64,000 nucleotides of DNA from Streptomyces niphimycinicus (GCF_018883605.1 NZ_JAHLEM010000032.1:1-64000), one strand, 5' to 3'. Counted from the first letter of the stretch, positions 38,280-46,421 are shown. Translations and numbers: made by a program. The notes: generated by a model not told the origin, from the sequence alone.

Positions 38280-39503
38280 TCACGGCATCGTGGCGAACGC
38301 GGGCAGCGTAAGGGCCGAATGGGCCGGACGCGGCGGCGCGGAGGGCAGGGTGGCGAGGCCACGCAGCCTGGTGTTGCGCTGCTCCAGCGCCTGCGCGGTG
38401 GTGGGGAAGAGCGTGGCCCCACCGGTGTCGACCAGTGCCTGATTCATGGCGACGAAGTCGTGAACGTCGCGTTCGTAGGCGGCGAACGCCGCGGTGTGAT
38501 CCCGGTGCGTGGCCAGGGTGCCCGCGAGCATATAGGCACCGACCAGCGCGAGGCTCGACCCTTGTCCGGTGAGGAACGAGGGTGCGTACGCGGCGTCGCC
38601 GACGAGCGCGACCCGGCCGCGGGACCAGTGGGGCATGCGGATCTGACCGACCGTGTCGAAGAACAGGTCATCCGCGTCGCGCAGGGCCTCGACCATACGA
38701 GGGACCTCCCAGCCCGCGCCCGCGAAGACCGTGGCCACCAGGTCCCGCTGGGCGTCGGGGCTCCGGAGGGCGTCCAGCGGCGGTTCCGGCTGGTGAAAGT
38801 TGAGGAAGGCGTGCACCTCGTCGTCGTCCCCGACGGCGTAGAGGGCCGCGGCCTTCCCCGGGGTGTTCCACATCATGACCTCGCGGGAGAGCCCGAAGGT
38901 GTTCGGCATGGTGAAGATGGCGAAGCAGTAGCCGAGGTAGCGGTGGAACTGTTCCTCGGGGCCGAACAGGGCCTCCCGGGTGGCCGAGTGCATCCCGTCG
39001 GCGCCGACCACCAGGTCGAACGTGCGCCGTTGCCCACTGCGGAACGTGACGTCGACCCCTTGTCCGGACTCGTCGAGGGTGTCGATGGAGTCGCCGAACA
39101 GGAATTCCACATCGTCGCGGACGAGCGCGTACAGGCTCGCCGCCAGATCCCCACGACGCACTTCCAGGTCCTGCCCCTCGACACCGCCGGCAACGGCGCT
39201 CGGGTTGAGCGAGGCCACTTCGCCGCCATCGGCGTCGAGGAAGGTGCAGCGGCGCGAGTCGATATGCGCGTCCCGCAGCCGCGGCAGTATCCCCATCCGC
39301 CGGACCACCTCGATCGCGGTACCGCGGATGTCGATCGGGTAGCCACCGGCGCGCAGTGCGCCTGCCTTCTCCACGACGGTGACCGCGCATCCGGACCGGT
39401 GCAGCCAGTACGCCAGCGCGGGCCCGGCGATACTGGCCCCGGAGATCAGAACGGTGCGCTTCGCGGTGGTACGTACGTCCATCGACGGACCGGTGGATGT
39501 CAT
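38280..39503 (-). CDS. FAD-dependent (group A) monooxygenase
   Basis: This 407-residue flavoprotein hydroxylase has an N-terminal FAD dinucleotide fold (TVLISGASIAGPALAYWLHR, VTVVEKAG), the second motif DLVVGADGMHSATREAL, and the C-terminal FAD motif RVALVGDAAYAPSFLTGQGS. Similar enzymes hydroxylate aromatics or polyketides, and some inactivate tetracyclines or rifamycins. It is translationally coupled to the MFS exporter upstream (ATGA at 39500-39503), so the pair may work as modify-and-export resistance or as tailoring. Linked to the PKS through the shared promoter block only; substrate unknown. Confidence 0.88.
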   Translation of the reverse strand: MTSTGPSMDVRTTAKRTVLISGASIAGPALAYWLHRSGCAVTVVEKAGALRAGGYPIDIRGTAIEVVRRMGILPRLRDAHIDSRRCTFLDADGGEVASLNPSAVAGGVEGQDLEVRRGDLAASLYALVRDDVEFLFGDSIDTLDESGQGVDVTFRSGQRRTFDLVVGADGMHSATREALFGPEEQFHRYLGYCFAIFTMPNTFGLSREVMMWNTPGKAAALYAVGDDDEVHAFLNFHQPEPPLDALRSPDAQRDLVATVFAGAGWEVPRMVEALRDADDLFFDTVGQIRMPHWSRGRVALVGDAAYAPSFLTGQGSSLALVGAYMLAGTLATHRDHTAAFAAYERDVHDFVAMNQALVDTGGATLFPTTAQALEQRNTRLRGLATLPSAPPRPAHSALTLPAFATMP

Positions 39504-40936
39504 GCCTGGACTCCATTCTGCGTGTTACGGATCTGCGTGTTACGGATCTGCGTGCTGCGGATCTTCGTGATGGGGACAATGAGCAGTGCCAACGCGGCGA
39601 CGAGACCGGCGGTGACGAAACCTGTGACGAAGGCCGATTCGGTCGGCAGGCCCGTCCTCGAGTCGGCCCCGGAGTCGAGGATCGCGCCGCCGACCTGAGA
39701 GCCCAGGGCGACGCCGATCACGCGTGTCACCACGAGCAGGCTGGTGGCGATGCCGGTGTCCCCGGTGTCGACGGCGGCGGCTGCGCGGGTGAGCAACGCC
39801 GTACTGGCGACGCCCGCGGCGATCGCGGCCAGCGCCTTCGCGACGACGAGCTGCCATTCCGCGGTGTGCAGCGACGCCAGGGCGATCGCCGTGGCCGTCG
39901 TGACGACGGCACCCCCGACGAGCACGGCACGCAGACCGAAACGCCGCGCCACGACCCCGCCCACCGAGTCGCTCACCGCCCCGGCGATGGCGCCGGGCAG
40001 CAGGAGCAGTCCGATGTCGGTGGTGCTGAGCCCGAAGCCGTATCCGTCGGCCGGTATCGCGAACATCTGCGGCAGCAGAAAGGCCACCATCCCGAAGCTG
40101 GTGGTGACGATCAAGGTGAGCACGGACGAATGCCACATCGCGGGCTTGGCCAGCATGCGCAGATCGACCATCGGCGAGGCCGCCCGGCGCTCGACGGTGA
40201 CCCACGCGGTCGCGAGGGCGGCCACGAGAAGGATGAGGGCAACGACCGCGAGGGGCGGCAGACCATCGCCCATCACCCTGACGAGCCCGATCATGAACAC
40301 GAGCAACGTGCCGCTCAGCAGCGCCACGCCCGGCCAGTCGATCCTGTCCGACGCGATCGGCGGATCATGCGGCATCAGCCGCATCAGGACCAACGTCGTG
40401 GCGATGATCGCGATCGTCGGCAGCGCGAACATCCAATGCCAGGACAGCTTTTCCGAGAGCGGCCCGGCGATCAGCGTTCCCACCATGCCGCCGCCCGTGA
40501 ACAGCGCCATGACCACCCCGATCGCCACCTGTGACTCGCGCGCGGGGAGGTTTTTGCGCACCAGGATGAAGGAGAGGGGCAGCGCGCCCACCATGACGCC
40601 CTGCAAAATCTGACCGAGCAACAACACCGGTAGATCCGGGGCCAGGCTCGCCAGCAGACCACCGGCCGAGACCACGGCCATCAGCCAGACCAGCACCCGC
40701 TTGCCGCCGAAGCGGTCGCCGAGTTTGCCCGCGACGGGTGTGATGACCGCGCCGGTGATGAGCAGGGTGTTGCCGATCAACGCCCCTTCGGATGGGCTGA
40801 CCCCCAGCTCACGTTGCAACTGCGGGAGCGCGGGCTCCACCACTGACTGGAGAGTGCCGAGGGCGAGCGCCAAGACGCCGAGGGCGCCGATCGACAGCTT
40901 CCCGATGCGAACCGGGGAAGCTACAGCTAGGGACAT
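39500..40936 (-). CDS. MFS multidrug exporter (DHA2, 14-helix type)
   Basis: This 478-residue major facilitator has about 14 predicted helices. The motif A region reads ITPVAGKLGDRFGGKRVLVW, and the pattern ILQGVMVGALPLSFILVRKN with GGGMVGTLIAGPLSEKLSWH is typical of EmrB/QacA exporters. Start ATG 40936 has AAGGA five bases upstream. An in-frame ATG at 40990 with a strong SD (GGGAGGG) would add 18 residues and is either a second start or a leader. The C-terminus ends in a 15-bp repeat (IRSTQIRNTQIRNTQ). It leads the FAD monooxygenase gene in one operon and is preceded by the block shared with the MMPL gene. Confidence 0.9.
   Translation of the reverse strand: MSLAVASPVRIGKLSIGALGVLALALGTLQSVVEPALPQLQRELGVSPSEGALIGNTLLITGAVITPVAGKLGDRFGGKRVLVWLMAVVSAGGLLASLAPDLPVLLLGQILQGVMVGALPLSFILVRKNLPARESQVAIGVVMALFTGGGMVGTLIAGPLSEKLSWHWMFALPTIAIIATTLVLMRLMPHDPPIASDRIDWPGVALLSGTLLVFMIGLVRVMGDGLPPLAVVALILLVAALATAWVTVERRAASPMVDLRMLAKPAMWHSSVLTLIVTTSFGMVAFLLPQMFAIPADGYGFGLSTTDIGLLLLPGAIAGAVSDSVGGVVARRFGLRAVLVGGAVVTTATAIALASLHTAEWQLVVAKALAAIAAGVASTALLTRAAAAVDTGDTGIATSLLVVTRVIGVALGSQVGGAILDSGADSRTGLPTESAFVTGFVTAGLVAALALLIVPITKIRSTQIRNTQIRNTQNGVQA
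39518..39562 (-). repeat. 15-bp tandem repeat, 3 copies, at the MFS C-terminus
   Basis: On the + strand CTGCGTGTTACGGAT is repeated at 39518 and 39533, with a diverged third copy at 39548. On the coding strand it gives IRNTQ/IRSTQ units in the cytoplasmic tail, just before the stop. Confidence 0.95.
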
Positions 40937-40943
40937 GGACGTC

Positions 40944-41095
40944 CTTCCAGACACCGTCGGACAGGGGGGATGCGCGAGATTCACGCGCATTCCAACCCTC
41001 CCTTCCGGCGCCCCGCAGGGCATCGTCTCCCGCCGCCGTCTTCCCCTGGTGCACCCGGACCAGCCACTCACCCGTCCTGGTGCCTACGCACCACA
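40944..41095 (-). promoter_or_regulatory. Shared 150-bp control block, copy 2 (upstream of DHA2 MFS exporter)
   Basis: This is the inverted twin of 33798-33947. It carries TGGTGCCTACGCACCA (41078-41093, one change from the palindrome of copy 1) and GGGATGCGCG / CGCGCATTCC (40967-40976 / 40984-40993), the latter 30 bases before ATG 40936. The SD-plus-ATG of the leader (ATG at 40990) is conserved. Beyond the block the flanks are unrelated. Confidence 0.75.
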
Positions 41096-41154
41096 GACCG
41101 ACGCGGGTTGTCGCGCTCGGCCGCGGCCCCAAGGGTCCTTCTGGCGGAGATCCG

Positions 41155-42432
41155 TCAGAAGGGCCCTAAGGGGCGGGTCGCGCGGATCAACCACCCGGTG
41201 GTGAGCAGGCACACCGTGGAGATGGCACAGAGGATCAGCGGTACGGCGCGGACGCCCGCGAGTTCGAGCGCCATGCCGAGCGCGGGCGGTGCGGCGACCC
41301 CGCCGACCATCGAGGCCGCCATGACCAGTGCTCCGGCCCGGTGGGCGCGCGGCGCCGTCCGGAGCAGCCAGGGCAGTCCGGTGGGGAAGATCGGCGCGAT
41401 GAACAGCCCGGCACCCGCGTACGCGTACGGGGCCGCGGCCGGGATCCCGGCCAGCAGCAGACACCCGGTCATCCCCGCGCAGCTCACCAGGATGATCGCC
41501 GGAGCGGACCAGCGCAGGGCGAGCGGGGCGACCAGGAAGCGGCCGACCGTCATCATCAGCCAGAAGGCGGAGGTCGCGGAGGCGGCGGCGGTCGCCCCGT
41601 AACCGATGGTCTCCAGATGGGTCGGCTCCCAGCCGCCGACGCCGGACTCGATGGCGACGTGGAGGACGTACAGGACGACGAAAGCGCCCAGCACGGTGGC
41701 CAGGCCGCGGGCGCGGACCCGCCCGCGCGCGCCCGTGTCGTCGCAGGCGTCCTCTCCCGCCCCCGCGCCCCCTTCCGCCCCGGCGTCGCCGCCGCGCGCC
41801 GGGGCCTCGTCGCGCACCCCGGCCAGACACAGCACCAGCGGGAGCGTGAGCGCGGCGAAGCCGAGGAAGACGGCGGGGTAGTGCGCGGCCCCGACCAGGC
41901 CGATGAGGGCCGGGCCGAGGACGGCGCCGATGCCGAAGTGGGCGTTGAGGATGTTGAGCATGGCGGCGCCGCTGCGTCCGAAGCCGACGGCGAACAACTG
42001 GTTCAGCCCGTAGTCGATCCCGCCGAAGCCCAGCCCCGCCAGGAGCGCCATGACCAGGGCGAGCGGCCAGGCGGGCGCGAGCGCGAACCCGGCCGCGCCA
42101 CCCGCCATCAGCAGGTAGGACCAGCCCAGCAGCCGTCGGTTGCCGATCCGGCCGAAGAGCCGGTCGAAGACGAGCACCCCCGCGACGCCGCCGATGAAAT
42201 GCGCGCTCAGGCCGAGCCCGGCGGCCGAGGGCGAAAGCCCGTAGGTGTCGCGCAGGGCGGGGATCGACGGCCCGTAGAGCGCCTGCAACGCGCCGATGAG
42301 AACGAAGCCGACACAGGAGGCGGCCACGGCGGCGCGGCTGAACAGGGGTGCGGGGGAGGGGAGTTGAGGAGGGCGGTGCGGAGGAGGAGGGGTGCTCGAC
42401 GAGGTGCTCGATGGCTTTTCCACGGCGTCCAC
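41155..42432 (-). CDS. MFS transporter (12-helix)
   Basis: This 425-residue major facilitator starts at GTG 42432. The first helices read AAVAASCVGFVLIGALQALY and LGLSAHFIGGVAGVLVFDRL, then FGRIGNRRLLGWSYLLMAGG as motif A. A charged, Ala/Gly-rich central loop (EAPARGGDAGAEGGAGAGED) separates the halves. GLGFGGIDYGLNQLFAVGFG resembles sugar/fucose-permease-like MFS members. The start is chosen because TTGACG (42463-42468) and TAACAC (42441-42446) form a promoter 16 bases apart whose transcript would begin at about this GTG (leaderless). No link with the shared block. Substrate unknown. Confidence 0.82.
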   Translation of the reverse strand: MDAVEKPSSTSSSTPPPPHRPPQLPSPAPLFSRAAVAASCVGFVLIGALQALYGPSIPALRDTYGLSPSAAGLGLSAHFIGGVAGVLVFDRLFGRIGNRRLLGWSYLLMAGGAAGFALAPAWPLALVMALLAGLGFGGIDYGLNQLFAVGFGRSGAAMLNILNAHFGIGAVLGPALIGLVGAAHYPAVFLGFAALTLPLVLCLAGVRDEAPARGGDAGAEGGAGAGEDACDDTGARGRVRARGLATVLGAFVVLYVLHVAIESGVGGWEPTHLETIGYGATAAASATSAFWLMMTVGRFLVAPLALRWSAPAIILVSCAGMTGCLLLAGIPAAAPYAYAGAGLFIAPIFPTGLPWLLRTAPRAHRAGALVMAASMVGGVAAPPALGMALELAGVRAVPLILCAISTVCLLTTGWLIRATRPLGPF

Positions 42433-42440
42433 GAAGAGGA

Positions 42441-42468
42441 GTGTTACCGCTAACATCGGGACCGTCAA
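42441..42468 (-). promoter_or_regulatory. Promoter of the 12-helix MFS gene (leaderless)
   Basis: On the minus strand, TTGACG (42463-42468) and TAACAC (42441-42446) are separated by 16 bases, close to the vegetative sigma consensus. The predicted start lies 7-9 bases downstream, at GTG 42432. No SD precedes this GTG. Confidence 0.6.
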
Positions 42469-42581
42469 GGGAGTTTGGCCACCGTCGACCACTGTGCTCG
42501 GCGCCTCGGTGCCTCGGCGGCGCATCGCACTTCGAACAAAATCCCGTGCGCTTCGGGCCGGACCTTGCCAGGCTGTGCCGG

Positions 42582-43328
42582 ATGGACCGTCAACGCAGAT
42601 CCCACCTCGCGCACGCCGACCACCCGATCGCCGCCCCGCTCGCCGACGAGTCGGTGGCCCGACTGCTCGACCGGGCGGTGTCGGACGAGGCCGACCGCGC
42701 CCTCGACCTCGGCTGTGGAGGCGGCGCCTGGCTGCGGCGGCTCCTGGTCCGCTATCCGTGGATGCGGGCCGAGGGGGTGGACATCCACACCGCGGCCCTG
42801 GAGCAGGCACGCGAGGGCGCGGAGGAAGCCGGCGTCGCGGACCGGCTGGTCCTCCATGACATGGACGCCTCGGTCTTCGCCTCGGCGCACCGCTTCGACC
42901 TGGTGCTGAGTGTCGGCGCCGCGCACGCCTTCGGCGGGCTGCTGCCCACCCTCGCGGCGGCGCGTGAACTCCTCACCCCGGACGGCCACGTCCTGGTGGG
43001 CGACGGCTTCTGGGAGCGCGAACCCGACGCCGCCGCCCTCTCCGCCCTGGGCGCCACCTGGGACGACTACGCCGACCTCGCCACCACCGTGGACCGCGTC
43101 ACCGCCGACGGCTGGACACCCGTCTACGGCCACGTCAGCACGGCGGGGGAGTGGGACGACTACGAGTGGTCCTGGACCGGCTCACTGTCCCGCTGGGCCC
43201 TGGACCACCCCGACGAACCCGACGCCCTGGACACCCACAAGGTCGCCGCCGAACACCGCTCCCAGTGGCTGAACGGCTACCGCGGCACCCTCGGCTTCGT
43301 CACCCTCGTCCTGCGGCAGAGCCCCTGA
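42582..43328 (+). CDS. SAM-dependent class I methyltransferase
   Basis: This 248-residue Rossmann methyltransferase has motif I ALDLGCGGGAWLRRLL, acidic motif II AEGVDIHTAALEQA, LVLHDMDASV, and FDLVLSVGAAHAFGG with LLTPDGHVLVGDGFWE. The C-terminal half is a small-molecule lid domain. It starts at ATG 42582 and is divergent from the MFS gene across 149 bp. Similar stand-alone enzymes are often annotated only as methyltransferase; nothing ties it to the PKS. Substrate not assigned. Confidence 0.85.
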   Translation: MDRQRRSHLAHADHPIAAPLADESVARLLDRAVSDEADRALDLGCGGGAWLRRLLVRYPWMRAEGVDIHTAALEQAREGAEEAGVADRLVLHDMDASVFASAHRFDLVLSVGAAHAFGGLLPTLAAARELLTPDGHVLVGDGFWEREPDAAALSALGATWDDYADLATTVDRVTADGWTPVYGHVSTAGEWDDYEWSWTGSLSRWALDHPDEPDALDTHKVAAEHRSQWLNGYRGTLGFVTLVLRQSP

Positions 43329-43347
43329 GCCCCACGGTGACGCCGGC

Positions 43348-43686
43348 CTAGGCGGCTTCGTGGGCGGTGAGTGTCACATGTGCGTCGGCCTCGTCGATGG
43401 CGATGTTCAGCGACGCGTTCAGCCCCTTGGCCAGCTTCGCGAGGAGAGGCAGCGTGGGCACGGAGTCGGAACCCTCGATCCGGGAGATCTTGGCCTGGGT
43501 CAGCCCGGACCGGGCGGCCAGTTCGGTCTGGGACAGGCCCAGCTCCGTGCGGCGGTCGTAGACGACCTTGGCCAGCGCCATGGACAGACGGTGCTCCTGG
43601 CGCTCCTGCTCGATCTCGGCGGACTCCTGGTACCCCTCCGCGAGCTTACGTTCGCCCGCCCGCTTCCAGCGGCTGTGCTCCATCAC
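43348..43686 (-). CDS. XRE-family antitoxin (HigA-like)
   Basis: This 112-residue protein has a single XRE helix-turn-helix at about residues 35-95 (LAKVVYDRRTELGLSQTELA, RSGLTQAKISRIEGSDSVPT, LPLLAKLAKGLNASLNI). The charged N-terminus (RWKRAGERKLAEGYQESAEI) is typical of antitoxins encoded after a RelE-fold toxin. Its start overlaps the toxin stop by 4 bases (ATGA), giving toxin-then-antitoxin order as in higBA. It probably represses at the palindromes near 44059-44086. Confidence 0.88.
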   Translation of the reverse strand: MMEHSRWKRAGERKLAEGYQESAEIEQERQEHRLSMALAKVVYDRRTELGLSQTELAARSGLTQAKISRIEGSDSVPTLPLLAKLAKGLNASLNIAIDEADAHVTLTAHEAA

Positions 43687-44057
43687 TGCTCCCCTTTTCC
43701 GCGAGTGAAATCAGTATGCGCCGGGCCGTGTTCGGCCTCGCACTCCTTCTTCGCCAATACAGCCCTGTTGATCTGGGCTTCCTCATGCGCCCTGGTCTTG
43801 TGGAACACGGTCAGCAGTACGACACGGCGGTCATTCGTGATCCAGTAGGTCACTCGCGTCTGGATGCCGTCGAGGCTGGGGCGCAATTCCGCCACCCCCT
43901 CGCGCAGTCGGCGGGCATATGGCATCGGGGTCTGCGGTCCCAGCTCGGCCAGCAATTCGGCGTAGGCCTCGACCTTGCGGTAGAGCCTGCCAGGTAAGAG
44001 CTCAAGCCAGGCCCTGACCTCGGGCTCGACCTCGATGACGTACAACGCGTCGTTCAT
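43683..44057 (-). CDS. RelE/HigB-fold toxin
   Basis: This 124-residue protein has RelE/HigB features: LYVIEVEPEVRAWLELLPGR, LYRKVEAYAELLAELGPQTP, ARRLREGVAELRPSLDGIQT, RVTYWITNDRRVVLLTVFHK and TRAHEEAQINRAVLAKKE. Basic and aromatic residues of the mRNA-cleaving site are present. HigB-type toxins cut mRNA on the ribosome. ATG 44057 is chosen because the operator palindromes fill the bases just upstream; a longer form would translate through them. The downstream antitoxin is coupled. Confidence 0.85.
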   Translation of the reverse strand: MNDALYVIEVEPEVRAWLELLPGRLYRKVEAYAELLAELGPQTPMPYARRLREGVAELRPSLDGIQTRVTYWITNDRRVVLLTVFHKTRAHEEAQINRAVLAKKECEAEHGPAHTDFTRGKGEQ

Positions 44058-44058
44058 G

Positions 44059-44086
44059 TCGTGCACGATATATGTCGTACACGACA
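44059..44086 (-). promoter_or_regulatory. Double-palindrome operator of the HigBA-like pair
   Basis: TCGTGCACGA (44059-44068) is a perfect palindrome. TGTCGTACACGACA (44073-44086) has perfect 6-bp arms (TGTCGT / ACGACA). They share a TCGT/ACGA core and lie 14-18 bases apart centre to centre. TATATC on the minus strand (44067-44072) may be the -10. Cooperative autorepression by the XRE antitoxin is inferred. Confidence 0.7.
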
Positions 44087-44131
44087 TGAGCAACGCGGGG
44101 CGTTGTCAGTGGGGGGTGCGACCATCGCGGC

Positions 44132-45235
44132 ATGTGCGCCGACAGCTCGACCACCGCTTACTGGGACGCCGCCGCAGCGGACTTCGACGACGAGCCGGAT
44201 CATGGGCTGCGGGATCCGGCCGTGCGGGAGGCGTGGGCCGCGCGGTTGTCGGGGTGGCTGCCCGGGCGGGCCGGGGATGTGCTCGATCTCGGATGTGGCA
44301 CGGGGAGCCTCGCGCTGCTCGCGGCCGAGCGGGGGCACCGGGTGACGGGGATCGATCGCTCGCCGCGGATGGTCGAGCTGGCGCGGGCGAAGCTGGCCGG
44401 GACGGGGGCCACCGTGCTGGTCGGGGACGCGGCGGAGCCGCCCGTGGGAGAGGGGAGCTTCGATGTCGTCCTGGTCCGGCATCTGCTGTGGATGCTGCCG
44501 GACCGGGAGGCGGTGCTGCGCCGCCTGGTCCGGCTGCTGCGGCCGGGTGGGCGGCTGGTGCTGATCGAGGGGCGGTGGGGCGAGTCCGATCCCGTCGGGC
44601 TGCCCGCCGCCGAGCTGTCCGCGCTGGTCGGGCCGCTGACGGAGCGGCTGTCGGTCGAGCAGCTCGCGCCGGATGCGGCGCTGTGGGGGCGGGCCGTGCA
44701 CGACGAGCGGTATGCCCTGGTGGCCGACCTGGCACCGGCCCGGCGCCATACCGAGATCGTGGACGTCCATCTGATCCTGCGTCGCGGGGATGAGGTCCTG
44801 CTCGCCCGCCGTGCCAACACCGGCTATGCGGATGGGCTGCTGCACGCCCCGTCCGGGCATGTCGAGGACGGCGAGGACGTCCGCACCGCGATGCTCCGCG
44901 AGACGGCCGAGGAGATCGGCCTCACCCTGGGCCCGGACGCGGTGCGGGCGGTCCTCGTGCTCCAGCACAAGGCGCCCACGGGGGCGGCCCGTACGGGGTG
45001 GTTCTTCGAGGCGGAGCTGGGGGAGGGCGGGCAGGAGCCCGTCAATCGGGAGCCGGAGAAGTGCTCCGAGCTCGGCTGGTTCCCGCTGGACGCGCTGCCG
45101 GACGACATGGTGGCGTACTGCCGCGCGGGCCTCGAGGCGTATCGCGCGGGCCACCGCTTCGCCGTCCACTGGCATGAGCCGGACGACCCGATCGCGTATG
45201 CCCCGCAGGGTCCCGGCCGGCTGACCCCGCTCTGA
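44132..45235 (+). CDS. Methyltransferase-NUDIX hydrolase fusion
   Basis: This 367-residue protein combines two enzymes. Residues 1 to about 195 form a class I SAM methyltransferase (DVLDLGCGTGSLALLAAERG, VTGIDRSPRMVELARAKL, LLRPGGRLVLIEGRWG). Residues about 205-367 form a NUDIX hydrolase with an intact box, GHVEDGEDVRTAMLRETAEE followed by IGL (G-x5-E-x7-REUxEExGU). NUDIX enzymes hydrolyse nucleoside-diphosphate-linked compounds. The two halves are joined without a long linker. The partners may act on the same nucleotide-type metabolite, but no substrate can be named. Divergent from the HigBA-like pair. Confidence 0.88.
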   Translation: MCADSSTTAYWDAAAADFDDEPDHGLRDPAVREAWAARLSGWLPGRAGDVLDLGCGTGSLALLAAERGHRVTGIDRSPRMVELARAKLAGTGATVLVGDAAEPPVGEGSFDVVLVRHLLWMLPDREAVLRRLVRLLRPGGRLVLIEGRWGESDPVGLPAAELSALVGPLTERLSVEQLAPDAALWGRAVHDERYALVADLAPARRHTEIVDVHLILRRGDEVLLARRANTGYADGLLHAPSGHVEDGEDVRTAMLRETAEEIGLTLGPDAVRAVLVLQHKAPTGAARTGWFFEAELGEGGQEPVNREPEKCSELGWFPLDALPDDMVAYCRAGLEAYRAGHRFAVHWHEPDDPIAYAPQGPGRLTPL

Positions 45236-45247
45236 CGATCAGAGGTT

Positions 45248-45264
45248 ACGGGACGCTGTCCCGT
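45248..45264 (+). promoter_or_regulatory. TetR-type operator palindrome
   Basis: ACGGGAC (45248-45254) and GTCCCGT (45258-45264) form a perfect 7-bp inverted repeat around GCT, 33 bases before the GTG of the TetR gene. The sequence is of the kind many TetR proteins use for autoregulation. Confidence 0.7.
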
Positions 45265-45297
45265 TTAGTTAGACTCGGCGGCGAAGGGAAGGGTGCG

Positions 45298-45888
45298 GTG
45301 AACGACAACGATCGAGACGCGGGGCGCGCGGCCCGGCCCAAGCGGGCGGACGCGCGGCGCAATGAGCAGGCCCTGCTCGAAGCGGCCGCGGCGGTCTTCG
45401 TCGCCTCGGGCGTGGAAGCGCCGATACGCGATATCGCGGCCAAGGCCGGGGTCGGCACGGCCACGATCTACCGTCACTTCCCGACGCGGGCGGATCTGAT
45501 CGTCGCCGTCTACCGGCACCAGGTCGAGGCCCTCGCCGAGGCCGGTCCGGCCCTGCGCGCGACCAGCGAGACTCCGCACGCCGCCCTGGGGCGCTGGATC
45601 GATCTCTTTGTCGACTTCCTGGTCACCAAGCACGGGCTCGCGGCCGTGCTCCAGTCCGACGACCCCTGCTTCGACCCCCTGCACTCCTACTTCCTCGACC
45701 GGCTCCTGCCCGTATGCACCCAGCTCCTGGACGCCGCGGTCGCCGCGGGCGAGATCCGCACCGGCCAGGACGCCTACGAGCTGATGCGCGGCGTCGGCAG
45801 CCTCTGCGCCGGGGCCGGCGCCGACCCCCGCTACAACACACGCCATCTGGTCGAGCTGCTCATCGCGGGACTGCGCCGACCGCACTGA
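45298..45888 (+). CDS. TetR-family transcriptional regulator
   Basis: This 196-residue regulator has its helix-turn-helix at about residues 20-65 (NEQALLEAAAAVFVASGVEA, IRDIAAKAGVGTATIYRHFP, TRADLIVAVYRHQVEALAEA) followed by an all-helical SbtR-like ligand domain. It starts at GTG 45298, preceded by GAAGGGAAGGG. The palindrome at 45248-45264 is its likely autoregulatory site. No obvious partner gene is adjacent; the 15-bp repeats at 45904 separate it from the GntR gene. Confidence 0.9.
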   Translation: MNDNDRDAGRAARPKRADARRNEQALLEAAAAVFVASGVEAPIRDIAAKAGVGTATIYRHFPTRADLIVAVYRHQVEALAEAGPALRATSETPHAALGRWIDLFVDFLVTKHGLAAVLQSDDPCFDPLHSYFLDRLLPVCTQLLDAAVAAGEIRTGQDAYELMRGVGSLCAGAGADPRYNTRHLVELLIAGLRRPH

Positions 45889-45903
45889 CCATCGGCGATC
45901 AGC

Positions 45904-45933
45904 CATAAGGTCATCGGCCATAAGGTCATCGGC
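45904..45933. repeat. 15-bp tandem repeat in the TetR-GntR spacer
   Basis: CATAAGGTCATCGGC occurs twice in tandem (45904-45918, 45919-45933), with further CATCGGC copies around it between 45889 and 45950. No coding frame; the 128-bp spacer also holds the SD of the GntR gene (GGAG, about 7 bases before GTG 46017). Confidence 0.9.
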
Positions 45934-46016
45934 GATCGGCCATCGGCCGGGCAGTGCCCGCCCTGGCACACAATGGGGGCCACAAACCACCCCGCCCACG
46001 CCCCAGGAGCCCCAAC

Positions 46017-46421
46017 GTGGCCTTGCAGATCACCGTCGACCAGGACGCGGCGACCGCCCCCTTCGAGCAGATCCGTGCGCAGATCGCCGAGCTGGCCCGC
46101 TCCGGCGCGCTTCCCGTGGGCTACAAACTGCCGACCGTACGCGGCTTCGCCGAGGAGCTGGGGCTGGCGGCGAACACCGTCGCCAAGGCGTACCGGGCGC
46201 TGGAGGCGGACGGTGTGATCGAGACCCGTGGCCGCCACGGCACCTTCATCGCGGCGGCGGGCGACGCGGCCCGGCGCCAGGCCGCCGAGGCCGCCCAGAC
46301 CTATGTCCAGCGGGCACGCCGCCTGGGTCTGGACCGCGCCGCCGCCCTCGCCGCCGTCGAGGACGCCCTGCGCGCCGCCTACGGAGACCCCACTGCGAGT
46401 TCCGCCGCCGGCTCCGCCTGA
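46017..46421 (+). CDS. GntR-family regulator, short YtrA-like type
   Basis: This 134-residue protein has a winged helix-turn-helix (AQIAELARSGALPVGYKLPT, VRGFAEELGLAANTVAKAYR, ALEADGVIETRGRHGTFIAA) and only a short helical tail (AAQTYVQRARRLGLDRAAAL). This matches YtrA-type GntR proteins, which usually control small transport operons. GTG 46017 with CAGGAGCCCC upstream is used. The dimethylargininase gene follows after 13 bp, so the two may be co-transcribed. Confidence 0.88.
   Translation: MALQITVDQDAATAPFEQIRAQIAELARSGALPVGYKLPTVRGFAEELGLAANTVAKAYRALEADGVIETRGRHGTFIAAAGDAARRQAAEAAQTYVQRARRLGLDRAAALAAVEDALRAAYGDPTASSAAGSA

Noticed and set aside
38280-42432. Assigning the FAD monooxygenase and both MFS proteins firmly to the polyketide cluster
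   Set aside because: The only direct link is the shared promoter block, and the second MFS gene lacks even that; membership is left open.
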